Positions 34,219 through 47,218 of a stretch of DNA of 64,000 bases are shown here, piece by piece. Numbering within the stretch: the stretch's first letter is position 1; every line of letters begins with the position of its first letter. The stretch is from Asterella californica (taxonomy: Eukaryota > Streptophyta > Marchantiopsida > Marchantiales > Aytoniaceae), in contig JAYKYS010000009.1 in the NCBI GenBank assembly GCA_036924285.1, positions 12,400,001 to 12,464,000 on the forward strand, written 5' to 3'. The translations under genes and the position numbers were made by a program. The notes below the pieces were generated by a model. It did not search any database. It worked only from the letters and a program-made list of their open reading frames with translations, and was not told the origin of the DNA.

Positions 34219-35719
34219 CGATTTTCCTTCGAGTTCGGCGAACGCCAGTCTATTTCTAAGCTCGTTGGTCTGGTGCCAGCACCCAGTCTGCAGCAGGGTG
34301 AAATAATAACCTAAGACACTCTCTGCTTCAGACTCTACAACTTCATCCTAATATGTAATGTACACCCCGGAGACACCCCGTGATCCTGATATTCAAGTGT
34401 GGTGTAAACAGAATCTCCAAGTTTCTTTGATTCCGGTTTGCAGCAACGTTTAACTCAATTCAACCCCTCTGGACAGAAAGTTGGGCAGGCGGCTGCAGCA
34501 GCGAAGCTGATGTTCCGAGTACGGAGAGCAGGGAAAGGGTCCAGTTTTATTATGCTCGTAGCACTGCTCAGAAGCGGTTTGTTTTCTGAGACTCACGAAC
34601 TCGAACCCCTCGCCACATTCATTGTGTGCTTGTCATCCAGCCAGGCACAACCACGTTACCGGTACCGTCGTAAGCAGTTTGCTGGCAGCAGCAGCAGCTC
34701 CGATTTCCACGAACGGATACTGCAGCTAGCTGCACGAACAAGGATTCTGGAAAGGTTGTACTTACGTCGCTGCCGTTTGGTGCGGATGCGACTTAGCCAG
34801 TGAGTCCCAGAAACCCGTCTCGTCTCGCCTCAGTGAGAGGGACAATGCCAGGACATCCATCGTCGTTCCAACTCCTGAGTAGAACCTGACTTCTCGATCG
34901 ACTTGTGTCCAATTACGACACGTCGATTCAATTCAAGTTCAACCCTGACCAACTCAAGCAGCTGCAAATCCGGCGCTGTTGTTGCGCGAGCGACTCGTCG
35001 TGGATCTGCGCATCCGTCGGCTCTGCTTGCTCAGTAACAGAAGGACGAACGATTTGCACCTACTGCACATTCAAGTTGGAGTCCTTCCATACGTGCCTAG
35101 GCATGCGGTGCACTCTATTCTACTGAGGCATGCGGACGAGCGCTTCGAGCCTCGATCGGACGCTGCTTAATATGGATCAGTACGTACGTACGTGCAGTAC
35201 ACCTTTCGATCTGCAAGCTAATATAAGGAGCTTCCAAGCACTCACAGACTCAGGAGGCCCACGTCGACTGCAGCCTCTGTGTCCACTCGCCTGGTCTCTG
35301 CATGTATGTATTCTTTCTTTTCCGCCCGAATACGTCTTGCACTGATCGGTATCCGGGCCGACATGACGGCTGATGGGGATGAGCTTTCATATCCTGAGAC
35401 TTCTTCAGTTACAAGTCCGATCAAATTCTGTTTGTCCTTCTCATGACAGACCGTTTTGCATCGAGATCTGAAGCAGCCATATGTACAAGTGCAAGTTTAG
35501 AAGAATTCAAAGCTTCTTCTTAACTTGCACATGCTTTCAGAAATTCAAAGGTGAAACACGTTTACGAGCTTGCCCCTTTTTCTTCACTCAAGCTAGGTAG
35601 GCAAGCTGATCTCGACTTGAAGGTCTTGATCCATTATAGTAAGTCAGCTGTATCATTCCCGACTCGTCTATTTATCCATCCATTCTCGAGCTCCATAACT
35701 ATACGCGACAGTAATTGTA
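34219..35719. other. Intergenic, upstream of the first uclacyanin gene
   Basis: Contains the promoter region of the minus-strand gene. Open frames (for example 34438..34803 plus) have no recognisable domain. Confidence 0.4.
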
Positions 35720-35998
35720 TGCTTTGGCATTCCTTGCTAAGTATACAAGTAAACCATTTGAGAACATTAAGTAATGAGAGCATTCCCAGCGGGCACGCCA
35801 AACTCATACTATCTTCGAATTTGATGTTTTCTCTCTCTCACCGTCTTTAGGCATATATATGCTTTGGCATTCCTTGCTAAGTATACAAGTAAACCATGTG
35901 AGAACATTAAGTAATAAGAGCATTCCCACCGGGCACGCCAAACTTCATACTATCTTCGAATTTGATGTTTTCTCTCCCACTGTTTTTAGGCATATATA
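35720..35998. repeat. Tandem duplication, 2 x ~140 bp
   Basis: TGCTTTGGCATTCCTTGCTAA begins at 35720 and again at 35860, and the two units stay collinear to the final GGCATATATA. Small indels (for example CTCTCTCTCACCG versus CTCCCACTG) separate them. Confidence 0.85.
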
Positions 35999-38847
35999 GG
36001 CATTCCAACCGGCCGGGCTCGTCAAACGCCAGTCATAAGTAGCGCACGCTAAATGATGGATCATGTATATTTGATCCATCAGTTAGCTGTTTCGCTCAAT
36101 GGGTTCAAGCAGGAGGATCCTCAGCCTGTCGGAACTGTGAGCTTTGAAGAAGGGTGAAAGTTAATTAGAAAAACTTACCGAAATAGCTTTTAGCATGCAT
36201 AACAGACACTCTGTGGAAAACTTCGTTTAGGGTTTAGGGTTACTTTACCCGTTTACCCTTTACTGTTTACTGTTTAGGATTACTCTCGCTAGTCTTTCCA
36301 CGCTATATCCGAACTTGCTCCGAAATATTAGCGAGCCACGTGGGATGCTCTTGTAAGTGACTTGTCATATGGCATGTTGGTACGTGGTGTAACTACAGAG
36401 TTCTGTGCTGATACGAGCAGTTGACATTCCTGGATCTGTGAGGAGCCAGCTACCTATAGCTTCACACTGTCAGACTGTCCGCGTACCGTATAACAGCACA
36501 GTAGCGGCACTAAATCTCTGGATTGCTCAATCGGCTGAACTTGTCACTTTTCATCTCAACTTCCCAACTTTTTCTCCTTGAGGCTCCCGTCAAGCTTAAG
36601 GATATTGTAGCTTTTAGTCTCAGGGATGTATATCCATGTATATATAGATGAGTAAGCTCACTGCAGGTATTACTTATAAGGAAGTACTGCAAACCAAGAT
36701 TCATCACAGCGAGACTTAATCTAGCTATAGACTGAGCCAGAATTCAGAATAATAGATCATCATGCATCAGTCTCTTTCTTGCTCATCAGAAGAAGCATTT
36801 TCCGGGCCTTCTTACTGACCCCGTTAGCAGTAACAGAATATGAAGCTTCTGTTTACAGTGTACTTGTTTTACAACATATGCTTTATTTATGTTATGTTAT
36901 TGTGACTAGCGTATTAGTTCATGTGACCCATGTACTTGGCTTTCTTGGAGTCCATGCTGTCCATACGTAACTACTTACTCACTGGTCATGCTGTGACTTC
37001 ATGCTGTTTGTGTTAATACCCCCACTTCTTGAGAGCTGATGAGCATGCTTGCAATTGCTCGTTCCCTTCCTTGGCACTAGCGAGCTTTCTTTATCAACAA
37101 GGTTAACGTGTCCACGTTTCCCATGATAGAGATCTGCAACTAATCTGGGCGTAAAGGAGCAGCCGGTTTTCCGAGGAAGATACAACCCCACAAATATCCC
37201 GGACCGTTATTAAATTAAGGTTTAACAGTACAACGCTATCCAACGCTACCGGTATCGTGATACTTAAGAAAATGTAGTACTTTATAATGGAAGTTCTCTT
37301 CGGACTGGGTGTTTGACACATACTGTACATGTTACACATTCAAATTGGGAGAGTTAGTTTTAGAGACTCGAAAAGGATTGCAAAATACGAGACCAAAAGA
37401 TGTTTGATTTGAGCACTACCGTATATAACATACTAATGTGAACAATAAGGTTTTGTTGCTTGAGCTCTGTAAACACGTAGTTCTCGTTTTACGACCCGGA
37501 ATTAAGATTCAGAGACCAGTCACTTATATAAGAGGATCGCTAGATCTTATAAGTTTCACAACATAGTACGCGCCAGGCCTCCGCATGAGCAGCACCTGCC
37601 AGTGGGATGATATATAGGTACCGGTGAAGGTACTATATCTGTAAATTTCCTCAGTGAGATTGAATGAATTCGAAGAACAGTACGTGAATGTGGCCTCTAA
37701 TATGAAGAAAGTTCGCGCTGGATGGAACTGATGTCCAAGGACTACGGGAACTGCGTGATAGATCATGCAGTGATAGAGCTTCGACCAATGATGAATGTGT
37801 ACAGATCATGACGAGCACGTGTACAAAAAGAAAGTTGTCATGATTTGCTATATATGGCTCAGGCTATGGATACTGCTCACAGGGTTGAGGTTCGTGAGAG
37901 ATCCCAGGTTACAGAAAGCAAGCTTCTGTTGATTATGTTACAGTATGGTACTAAGTTTTATAGCAAGGTTTATAGTGTTCGAACTTTGCTATAATTTTTT
38001 GTGGTGAACAGAAACGCCAACTGCGCATGCATAACAAGTCAACTGTCCAGACTAACACTTCAATGCTCGGAGAGTAAACTGAATCAGCTGGATACTGCTG
38101 AAGCAAACGCAGAATAAAACCACAGGAACTGATCATGAGTTTGAGCAGTATCAAGTTTTCAGTGTTCAATCTGTAAGTCTCGGAGAAACTCCCAAAGTTC
38201 AATGATTCAAGTTTGGTTACATTCGCTCGCAGAGGAGCTTTCAAGCTAAAAATGGGTCCTAAAATTGTCGTGCAACTATATTATCTTCCTATAGCTACAG
38301 TCTGGCTAGCAGCTGCTTACTCAAGTGGCGAAACTTATTCTTCAATTCGTGGTCTTCAGATGGTTTCTGCCTCATCAAAGACCTTGAAGTTCGTCCATAA
38401 TCTGCTGGAATCTCTACCCTCTAAAGAGAGTCTCTGGTATCTAGCAAAACCTCTCGTGAGACCCAAAAGAATGATGGGAAGAAGCTAATAATTAAGAATG
38501 AACTCGTTATCCTAAAACTGAAGTGAATCTGTGGCTGCCGCAGCAGCTACCTACCTAACTGATCATGATCATGAAGTCGAAACTCCAGCTGCAGCTTGAC
38601 TTGTATCATACGTGCGAAACTAGCAAATATAGATCTAGGCTGGCTGGCTGCTGCAGCTCACAGACTTTAAATTTGTGCTCGTGACAGACAGACGCACATA
38701 CTGCTAGCGTTAAAGTACATAGTCCTCGAAGCTTGTGTGATTCTCGTCGAGGCAGGCGCGGTTCAATATAAGTCTACTAGTACTCTGAGTCGGTTAAGTA
38801 ATTTTAACTAGTCTTTCTACTTTATGGAGTACGCTCTATTATAACAC
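35999..38847. other. Intergenic, no gene seen
   Basis: Includes two adjacent TTTAGGG units at about 36227..36240, too few to call an interstitial telomere. Frames up to 97 codons (37951..38244 minus) have no family signal. Confidence 0.4.
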
Positions 38848-40438
38848 TTAGAAGAGAAATACCCCGGCGCAAGAAACGAGGAGAGTCGCGATGATCATCA
38901 GCGCTGTGGATCTGAGCACCGACGCAGCAGACGTCTCAGAGAATGGAGAGGGCGCGATGCTGCTGGCCGATTCCGGGGAGATCGAAGCGGAGACGGGACC
39001 GGGAGCCGGAGCGGGAGCCGTATTCTTGGACGGCGACCTCCTCCTCTTGGGTGGCGGTGGGGCAGGCGATTGGACGGGAGCTTCGATGGAAGGCCCGGCG
39101 GGGGTTGGGGGTGCCTTGGTGGGAGGGGCCAGCCTCGGGGCAGGGGGAGCAGGAGGCGGGGCAGGAGGCGGGGCAGCAGACCCTACAACTTGCACCGTAA
39201 ATTTCATCCCGAGCTGACAGTGCGACGGGAAGCCGCAAACGAAACTCAGCGTTCCGGGTCTGTCGAGCGTCACTACAGGACTGGCTCCGTTCCATTCCTG
39301 GATCGGGTTCGACGTCACGCAGCCGGCCCCATCCTTCGGACTCACTGCATACACGTTGTGAGCTCCCAGCTGATAGTCGAACTCTGCATACGTACAATCG
39401 ATCGACTCAGTTAATTAGCAATCAGTCGATCAGGCGACATGATTTAGTCAATCAATCTTTCCAGAGAACGACAGAGAACCACTTTGAATCCAGAACGCAG
39501 GCGATCCAGATCTGCGTGACTTCCATGATCGGCTAGCGCTTAGCCCCGGAGTGCCTCAACGATCGCAGATATATATGTATCCCCACGAGGGATACATATA
39601 TATGCACAAATTTACTGAAATTTACAAGCTCGGAGATTCAAACGGCCACATATATATGCACACTCTCCTGATTATACCGTCATTCTTAGAACGGATATAT
39701 TTCTATCCGCTCAGTGATCATGACTTCGCGTCTCGAAAGCCTAATTAATAAAACCTCGGGGGTACTAGGTCGATCGATCACGAGCTACATACAAATATAT
39801 ATAAGCGGTAATCAAGAAATAAGCAATCTATTGTGCTTCCGACCTATACATATACGTATACACATATGCCTGTTGCTGTGATTCAAGTTAAATGAGCATT
39901 AATGATCCTGAGGAATTCACGGGCTGCTGTCATCGATGAACTCTCAGGAGATCGGATGTATGCAGAATGAGGATCAGAACTGAGATCGACAGCTTCTAGC
40001 ACTGAGGAATCTGGATGTGAGATGAGATCACACAGTGAATCACATTGGAAGTAATTTCGTAAAAGATGAACCCCTCGATCTGTCTACGTAGGCAGTCTAG
40101 CTCTCTCTATTATTAGCAGCCTGAGGCCACTGATGGATCTCGATGTCGTTTGATCCCAGTTCAGAACAAAAACACTTACGGATTGAGTGAGGAATTGAAA
40201 CCTATAGCTACTTCTTGTTATCGGGAGGAAAGTGTAAAAGTAGGAGAGATGGAAGGGTACCGATAGCATCGCCGACTTCGAAGGTATTTGCCCCCGCCCA
40301 ATCATCGTAGAATGAAGCCGCAGTGGGAATGTTCCATGGAAGCTTGTAAGTGGTGGCAGAGGAGCTGCACACCAGGGCTCCCAAAATACATGAGAGCAAA
40401 ACAAGGCTCCTTAGCGTCGGACCTCTCGAGCTCCTCAT
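38848..40438 (-). CDS. Uclacyanin-like phytocyanin, shorter stalk
   Basis: Two exons, 40261..40438 and 38848..39383, encode 237 residues; the intron (39384..40260) splits a Glu codon after VGDAI, the same place and phase as in the neighbouring gene. I chose the MRSSR start because it gives a clean signal peptide (cleavage near CSSSA); an upstream in-frame Met would bury it. The copper domain (about 28-130) shows ligands H68, C109, H114 and M119 (FVCGFPSHCQLGM), with C81 and C115 positioned for the disulfide. A Pro/Ala-rich stalk (about 135-195) and a hydrophobic C-terminus (ATLLVSCAGVFLF) suggest a GPI-anchored arabinogalactan-type protein. Shared strand, intron and layout point to duplication of the two genes, though the sequences have diverged widely. 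Confidence 0.92.
39569..39603. repeat. Perfect 15-bp AT-rich hairpin inside the intron
   Basis: ATATATATGTATCCC, a 5-nt loop, then its exact complement. It lies in the intron of the second uclacyanin gene. Confidence 0.7.
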
Positions 40439-42929
40439 TGTCAGAAGCTCAATTGCAACCTTAATTTCCCAAGTCCTTCCTGCGTCCACACGGAATCGAC
40501 TCAACTGCAAGTGTCAGGATCCGTTGAGAGACGGTGTAATTTCTCTTCTTAACTTAAAGTCAGGCTTGAGTCCGAGCACTTCCAAGGATCGCTGCTCCAG
40601 GAGCTTCAAGCTTTCAGACTACTAACACACTAGCAAACGACTCGATCTGCAATGTAGATATATCTATATCTCTAGTATCTAGACTGTCGGAGTTTCTCCG
40701 AGGGATGGAGGGATGAGGTGGGTATGTGAATTCAGAATAAGAGAAGGAGCCGTAAGACAAGGTTGAGTCCTACTACGTGACGTTTCCTTATATATGCGAA
40801 TTGCGCTGTTATGCATGTCAAACAGACCTGTCAGTTCCATTGTTCATGGCCATGGGGGCACCCCGGCCCTCACCCCCATGCCGAGCAAGCTCTTGCCTTA
40901 GTGGAACACTTTCCTCCTCACTTACAATAAAATATGACTGTACAGTACTCATTGACAAGAAGAAGAAGCAACGAGAGGAAACGCCCAGCTCATGTTCATG
41001 TTGGCCCGAAGAACTTCAGGAATTATCTGGACAGAGTAATGACACTGTAGAGTTGCTTCTTCCCAGAGCAGGCAATGGAAAGCAGGGGAAAAAATGCACG
41101 AGTTCACAGAATCTCAGAATTTAACAAAACTTATCACTCTAAATAGAGTACTATTATTAGTTGTTAGAACTTAGTTTAATCAGTAAGATCCAGACAGCCC
41201 AGGTGCTCTATCCGAAAACTCATGACTGATACATGAGTTACATACATACATTATTGTTCTCATGGGCAGATCTGGTACCCTTTTACAGAGACTCATGTGA
41301 TGTTTTGATATAATAGAACAGAAACCTATAATAATATATGCTACAGGAGTATCAACTACATATAACTGATTCTCATTAGAATGACTTACCTAACTGCTGT
41401 CAAATAATATGTCAATGGATCCCTTTCATTTCAAAAGTTTTATCACTAATGACTGCTATCCTTTTTAGAATGTTTACCTTCTTCGAGCGACTGTTGATCG
41501 TTACCTCCAGGGATTATTTAACAGCAGGCCTGCACATAGCTGCAGCAGCTGGCTACGTTAGCACACCATGCGCTGACGTCAAGAATGACACGATTTAGAA
41601 CTCCTTTGAACGCGGCTGGATATATTCTTGTGTATGAGTTGAGTGCGGAAAATGAACTGGGCCAGGCAGAGCCTGACATCTCATCAGCGCTCAGTAGTGT
41701 AGACCTTCCCTCGTTAATTACATATGAATTCCTGCTCGAGAGAATATCGTGGGATCCAAGATTTCCGTTCGACTCGCTATCGACTGTCGTGACCAGTCAA
41801 AGCTCTGAGGGAGGGAGCTGATTCATTCCTCGTCATGACCCGATCGCGACATTGTGACCACCTTCATCTGCGAGATTGGTGGATCTAGATTTTCCGCAGT
41901 CGAGATCGTGGGCACTTTCTGTCGACGGAACGGTGGACTGCCCTTTTCCTCGAACTGGGCCTTCCAGAGGTCTTTTCCACTATTCCCCCTTCGCAATCTC
42001 GTGAATTCTTGAATGCATCACTATACTGAACGTGCACATCATTTGCCCTGGAGCATCCGCACATGTGACATATTGTCCATGAAAATCACTGAGCCAGAGG
42101 ACCCAACGAAGCACACCTGCTAATATTCTATTTACTGGAATTTCCATGGCAACCAGCTGCAGATTAAGCATGTATATTTCGCCAACGTACTCGCATGCTG
42201 AGTGGTGAATCGGTATAGAGTTCAGTCCACATGTTCATATTCTACAATGGAGTTTAGATGTCTCACAGCATCTTGGAATTCGCTCATCAGTTTAATTATT
42301 GAGTACTTTGCAGGTACCGACCTTAGCTGTAGGAGTACTAGTACTGTGCTTGCTTGAGATTACAAGCTGCTTCCATATCTAGCGATCCCTTTAGCTGTAC
42401 ATGTCTGTGAGCTCACAACTCCAACTTCAGCTATACCGGACAGGGATATACGGGGGAAACCTTTCCATCGAAAACATGTCGAGCCACGATCAGGCAGTCC
42501 GGCATGTAACTTCGGTCGACGGAAATGGATTGGTATCAGTATTTGAGCATGAGCTCTGGACAGGACCTACTCTTGATCAAAATCCGGAAGAATGCACTGG
42601 CCAAGCAACCTTGACGAGAAACATCGGTTGTAGCTCCACTGATTCACCAGTCTTCGTGTGGCGCGTCGAATGTCGTTGAGACAGAGTCCTAGGACGGAGA
42701 ATTTTGCCAGACTCATCACTGTACTTTCTCGAATCTATATATAGCGTCAATCTCGACTACTTATAGAAACAATGTAGTAGGGAACTCATAGTAGTGGCGA
42801 AATATTCTTGTTAATTACCTTAATACTAGGTAGCTAAAAGCTAGTGATAACTAGCATAAGTAGCTAATTAGGTACTACCAGTAGATAAGCGATGGAGCTC
42901 TCTGGTAACGTTATCGTATAGTTACTATT
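40439..42929. other. Intergenic, no gene seen
   Basis: Upstream region of the second uclacyanin gene and further spacer. Plus frames 41585..41821 and 42401..42679 lack recognisable domains. Confidence 0.4.
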
Positions 42930-43202
42930 TTCACACGTGAAAGTGTTTAAGAATTCATGGGATATACGACTGTGGAGATATCGTGTGCAAGAGAGAAAAA
43001 CACCGACAAACACGAGAATGATATTTAAATCTCACTTTATATACATTTTCCTGATGTCTCACAAAAATAAAATGAACAAACTAGAATAACCTCTAGTCTT
43101 TATCCAATTCCTTAAATCTAATCTTGAGACAAGTACTAACGAAGCGTAACTCGAGACAAGAGAAATACTCATTTGCTAACAAAATTTATTTCACAACAAT
43201 GC

Positions 43203-45230
43203 TGTCGAGGAGAGTGCTTCTCAGGAAGGGCGAGCCTTCTGGCTGTGATAATTCGTGAGGTAGGAGTAGAAATCGAATACCAAGACAAGAGCCAAGGCTG
43301 GTAGTACACAACGGCTGAAGTCACTCACATAGACTACTCTCTGACCATAGGTCACGTGTTATTTTTCTGATCAAGTCTCAGGAGACAGATCCATCTTCAG
43401 ACACAGCAGATAAGAGAAACCTGAACTCACGATGCTTTATTTCTCTTCCAAACACACTCAATAGTCTTCCACATACATCAATTTACAACCTATCTCTACT
43501 CAGCGCCTTACGTTGATCACAGCAGATGCCAAACAGCTAATTCTCACTCAACTAGTCTTCTCTCCAGCAGATTTCTCTCCAAAACTCACAACCTATGAAG
43601 ATCTGAAACCCCAACGCCTTGTATCCCTTCTTACAACAGCTTCAGCACTGAAATTTCTCAGAAGAACCTGATCTTCTCAGTACCTATCTTCTCCTCCGCT
43701 CAGATAGATGCTCCTAGCTCACCAGATTCGCCTCAAATAGCCTAGTAGGTAAATTCAAGCTCTTCCAACTCTTAATCCTCCCTCTGCGTCAATCTCCCAA
43801 CTGAAACTATCAAGAATTTAACCCCACATCGATCAAAAGTCCTCTGCAGATTATCGAACGATCTCCTTCAATAAAACAACCTCCTGTCCGTTCAGAAGGT
43901 AGTTCTGCCCCCAAATTGTATAATAGATAAAGTTCCCGCTCCCAAACACTTGTCCGCCTCAGTTCTGTCAGGAAAATTGATCTCTCCCAGCCTCCAAGCT
44001 TCTCCTGCACTTCCCTGATCCTAAATCCCTAATTCTCTTCCTTCCGCTTCAGTTCTCAGCTCTCAGTCCAAAAATCGCTTGAAAAGTGTCCCCGATCCCA
44101 AGCCGCCGCAGGTATTTAACCTAAAAGTTAAGGCCCCAGCTTAAGCTGCCCCCCTGCTGTGCTTATAAGCACACTCACTTATCAGAAGCAGGGCCCTAGC
44201 TTAAGCTACCCCCTTGCTGTCCTTATGCGTACAGAGCCTTATTTACAAAGTTGATCCCTTTTTAATACAAGTTTCACAGTTGTCTCCACAAACTCTACCC
44301 CTTCACTAATAAAAGTTCTCATAGCCTTATTCCTCATCGCAAGCTGACTCGATGGTTATTTAACTAATTAACAAAAATTTCCCGTGCTCTTGATGTCATC
44401 TTGATGTCATCCTGAATATACTACAAGCCATCCAATGTAGGCCGAAGTCCCAACACTTATGAGGCTACCCCATAGGGCTTACAGCCCCCTCATATGCGCA
44501 CCAGGTATCTCCCATAGTATATTCAGGATGGCATGCGGAGGCTTAGGCCAGGAAGTCCACGATTAAAGAAGATATCGGTCTCCCGCCCCTAGATATGCAG
44601 GACGTGGCTGCATATCCAACATAGACTCCCTTCTAGGAGGCCAACATGCCGGAATAAGAACTAAAGGCCAGGAGGGATTGATCCTGAGACCACTTCCCTC
44701 CTAGGCAGACGCCCTATCACTAGGATGGCCTTTGGTTCCGTTCAAGAAGAGAAAAATTTCTGTACATATGTTTTCCTAAGGAAATTTTCCTGTAAAGTCT
44801 TTACTAGCCTTTCCTGCGCTAACTTCTCTATACAACTCCATTTTTAATGAACAAGGAGTCAAAACTATAGTATTTGTGAACACCTACACACTCACGCTAT
44901 CAGATTCTGAGTTCGAGTCACGAGCCGGAATCGACGGATTTCTCTCTTTCGCATATTTCTCAATTTAAAACCCGTACTAACTATTGCTTAAACACTTTCT
45001 GTCAAAACTGGAAGCATGAGGTCGCTCTTCTCGTCGAGCTCTGCATTCTGATGTCTTTCGACCTCTTCCAGGGTGATATTTCAGTCTAAGCTAGGGGGAA
45101 GCTTGTCAAGCATGGCCCCAGCTTAGCTGCTGTCCAGCTTGATAAGCTAGGGCGCAGCTTCCCGAACAAATGCTGGTTGAGTGTCTTCTGAAGTTCCGTT
45201 TCATCATGTGGAATGTCACGCACTACGACA
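43203..45230 (-). mobile_element. Solo LTR, family B, inserted in repeat E
   Basis: 2028 bp, beginning TGTCGAGGAGAGTGCTTC and ending CACTACGACA on the plus strand. Flanks are ATGC (43199..43202) and ACGC (45231..45234), a 4-bp duplication with one mismatch; the intact E sequence at 58.9 kb confirms the insertion point. Near the left end is the family hairpin GAAGGgcgagCCTTC followed by TGGCTGTGATAA. It carries the best-preserved tRNA-like module and is about 700 bp longer than the other two copies. Confidence 0.8.
44666..44731 (-). other. tRNA-like (pol III promoter-like) module in LTR, best copy
   Basis: On the minus strand: GGCCATCCTAGTGATAGGGC (D-arm/A-box-like), GTCTGCCTAGGAGGGAAG (anticodon-arm-like), then AGGATCAATCC (B-box) and CTCCTGGCC, whose end pairs with the opening GGCC. 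Length and order fit a tRNA body, but the D and T arms are imperfect, so it is read as a tRNA-derived head or promoter. Confidence 0.6.
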
Positions 45231-46099
45231 ACGCCCCGTATCCAAATTTATGTACAGCAGCCGCATCCGTAATAGCACCACTACATCTTCATCGCTCAAT
45301 ATATCACTAGCCTTGGTGGTCATGTCACTCTAACTCAAACGAGGATCAAGAGTGCAATCCACATAGCTAGCAATACACCAAACGTAATTCATATCCAATT
45401 CAAATATTAGTATTGTCTCCACCGCTCACTATATCACTAGCCCAATGGTCAGATCAACCTAATCCAAACAAGGGTCGTGAGTGCAACCCACATAGCTAGT
45501 GATACAACGAGAGTTGTATCACTAGCTAATCAAGAGTAGTCAAAGTAAACACCCAACCCGTAATATAGAAGTTGAAGAATGCTAATGTGAAGACTTCCTC
45601 CTTTCATCAGACGATCTTCAAAAACTTGAAGGATCCTTCCTCTTGACTCCTTAGGCTCCAAGAACCTAAGATCCGACATCCAACACTTCAGAAATGTCCA
45701 ATTTTTGATCGCATGTGATTGAAACTCCAAAATCTTCTCCCTACGGTCTAAATCTACGCTCATTGATAAAACAGATCTATCCCTTCCTTTAGGTAAATCT
45801 GACTACTTTGAACCCAATGAGAAACATAAAAGAAATTTAGTCACAAGAAGCAAAAATCTGACGTAAATCGACTCTCTATTGCTCAAATTCACTCACCACA
45901 CCCGAACTAGCAACCCAATCCATGTATTTTCTTCTCCTCTACGTAAGTGAAGACTCTTTGATCCTGTCGACATCAAGAACGAAGAACTTGATGCACTGAT
46001 CGCAAAGAACAGTCCAATCTCAAGTCTCAAGTGCACAAAATTTGACGTAAGCGCTTCTCTGTTAGTCAATTTCATCCAAATTTCGTGCACCTATCGTCT

Positions 46100-47218
46100 T
46101 GTTACACCAGCGGAAGCTCTTGCTTAGTAGGTCACAAAATTTACAACGCTAACCTGCAAACCATCATCACATGTTAGCGTCCATGCACCACCTACCTTAA
46201 CTCTATCTGGTCCGGACCGGAGCCGGACTGTCTCCCTAATCACCAAGCTCAGCATTCCTTAAGTCCCGACCTAGACCCGCCTAGGTCGATCCCAAACATG
46301 AGCAAGTCACAAGATGACTTGGGTGGACTTCCCATAAAGTCCAGGGTCCTAAACGGTGTCTCCAACACACCTAGCAGCCCAACCGTCCGTGATGTCCATC
46401 TGGGTCTAGGCTCCCGAACGGTGGTCTAACCCGCCGACTCGTTCTCTAGTCTTGCCCCAGCCCTTACATCGTTCTTAAGTCTAGACGTCCAAGTCTGGAT
46501 CGGAACATGCCTTGGAACCGGCCCAGCCATCACCTCATGCCTCCAGAGTCCGCCCGCCGAACCCTGGGGTCGGGTGACTCATCCTGGTCCACCCAGGCAT
46601 CGAGCCCCCCTCATATATACTTCTGGGGATCGGCGGCCCCGCCCTCCTCTTTGGTCCTTGAAGATTATACCACAACCCGATCCTGGTTCGGTCATAACTT
46701 CCAGCTAGGAGGTCAGTTTGAGAAGAGTTATATATCACTGGAAAGCTCTCGACTAGACCTTTCCAATGATACCTTACTCGCCTCGAGATCTTACATGGAG
46801 CTCCGTCCACGACCTAAAACGTCGCTAGAGCTCCAACACTTAGTCATTTTTCCGAGAATCTGTGGTCCAGACCCAGACTCAAACCCTGTGGTCGGACCAG
46901 CGTCCGAACCACGGTCCGTCTACGTCTTGGACCCATGTCTTGGTCCCATGTCTCGAACCCATGTCTCAGACTCATGTTTCGTTCCGTTCCTAGACTCACC
47001 CTCTTAGTTCAGCGTTTGTCTGAGGTCCTCTTGGGATAGACCCTTAGGTCCTAACCCAAGGTTCCAACCTTGGTTCAGAGAACCACTTAGGGTTCATCTG
47101 ATCCCGACTTCCCGGCCAAGCCGTTAAGTCTTCCTCGCAGCGTTCACAACCTAACGCAAGTCCCCTAAGGTTCTGTTGTTCGCGTCTGCGCCTGATCTTG
47201 AGAATGAGGGTCGCGACA
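46100..47218 (-). repeat. Family D LTR (3' LTR of the split Gypsy element)
   Basis: On the minus strand it starts TGTCGCGACCCTCATTCTC directly after a purine tract (CCAAAGTGGGGGGTGAG, within 47219..47238) and runs to about TGTAACA at 46100. A TATATATA box lies at 46613..46619. The first 60 bases recur at 59300 on the plus strand. The left end is approximate. Confidence 0.65.

Larger units (their letters stand above)
42930..46085 (-). repeat. Repeat E, minus copy, split by a solo LTR
   Basis: The flanks of the solo LTR at 43203..45230 read, on the minus strand, as one sequence collinear with 58020..59170. Landmarks are the GGATTGGGTTGCTGG-type block, ATTACGGGTTGGGTGT, GCTAGTGATATA steps, TTGTTGTGAA then TTAGCAAA, and a TATA-like TGTATATAAAGTGA near the far end. 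No ORF is intact. It may be an LTR, since a TATA-like box lies about 100-130 bp from one end. Confidence 0.6.

Noticed and set aside
36227..36240. Interstitial telomeric repeat (TTTAGGG)
   Set aside because: Only two adjacent units, with loose relatives nearby; expected by chance or repair filler.
38891..39217. Plus-strand Gly/Ala-rich ORF
   Set aside because: Antisense shadow of the second uclacyanin gene's Pro/Ala stalk.
44666..44731. Functional tRNA gene
   Set aside because: Arms pair imperfectly, there is no clean anticodon stem or terminator, and the sequence recurs inside LTRs; kept only as a tRNA-like module.
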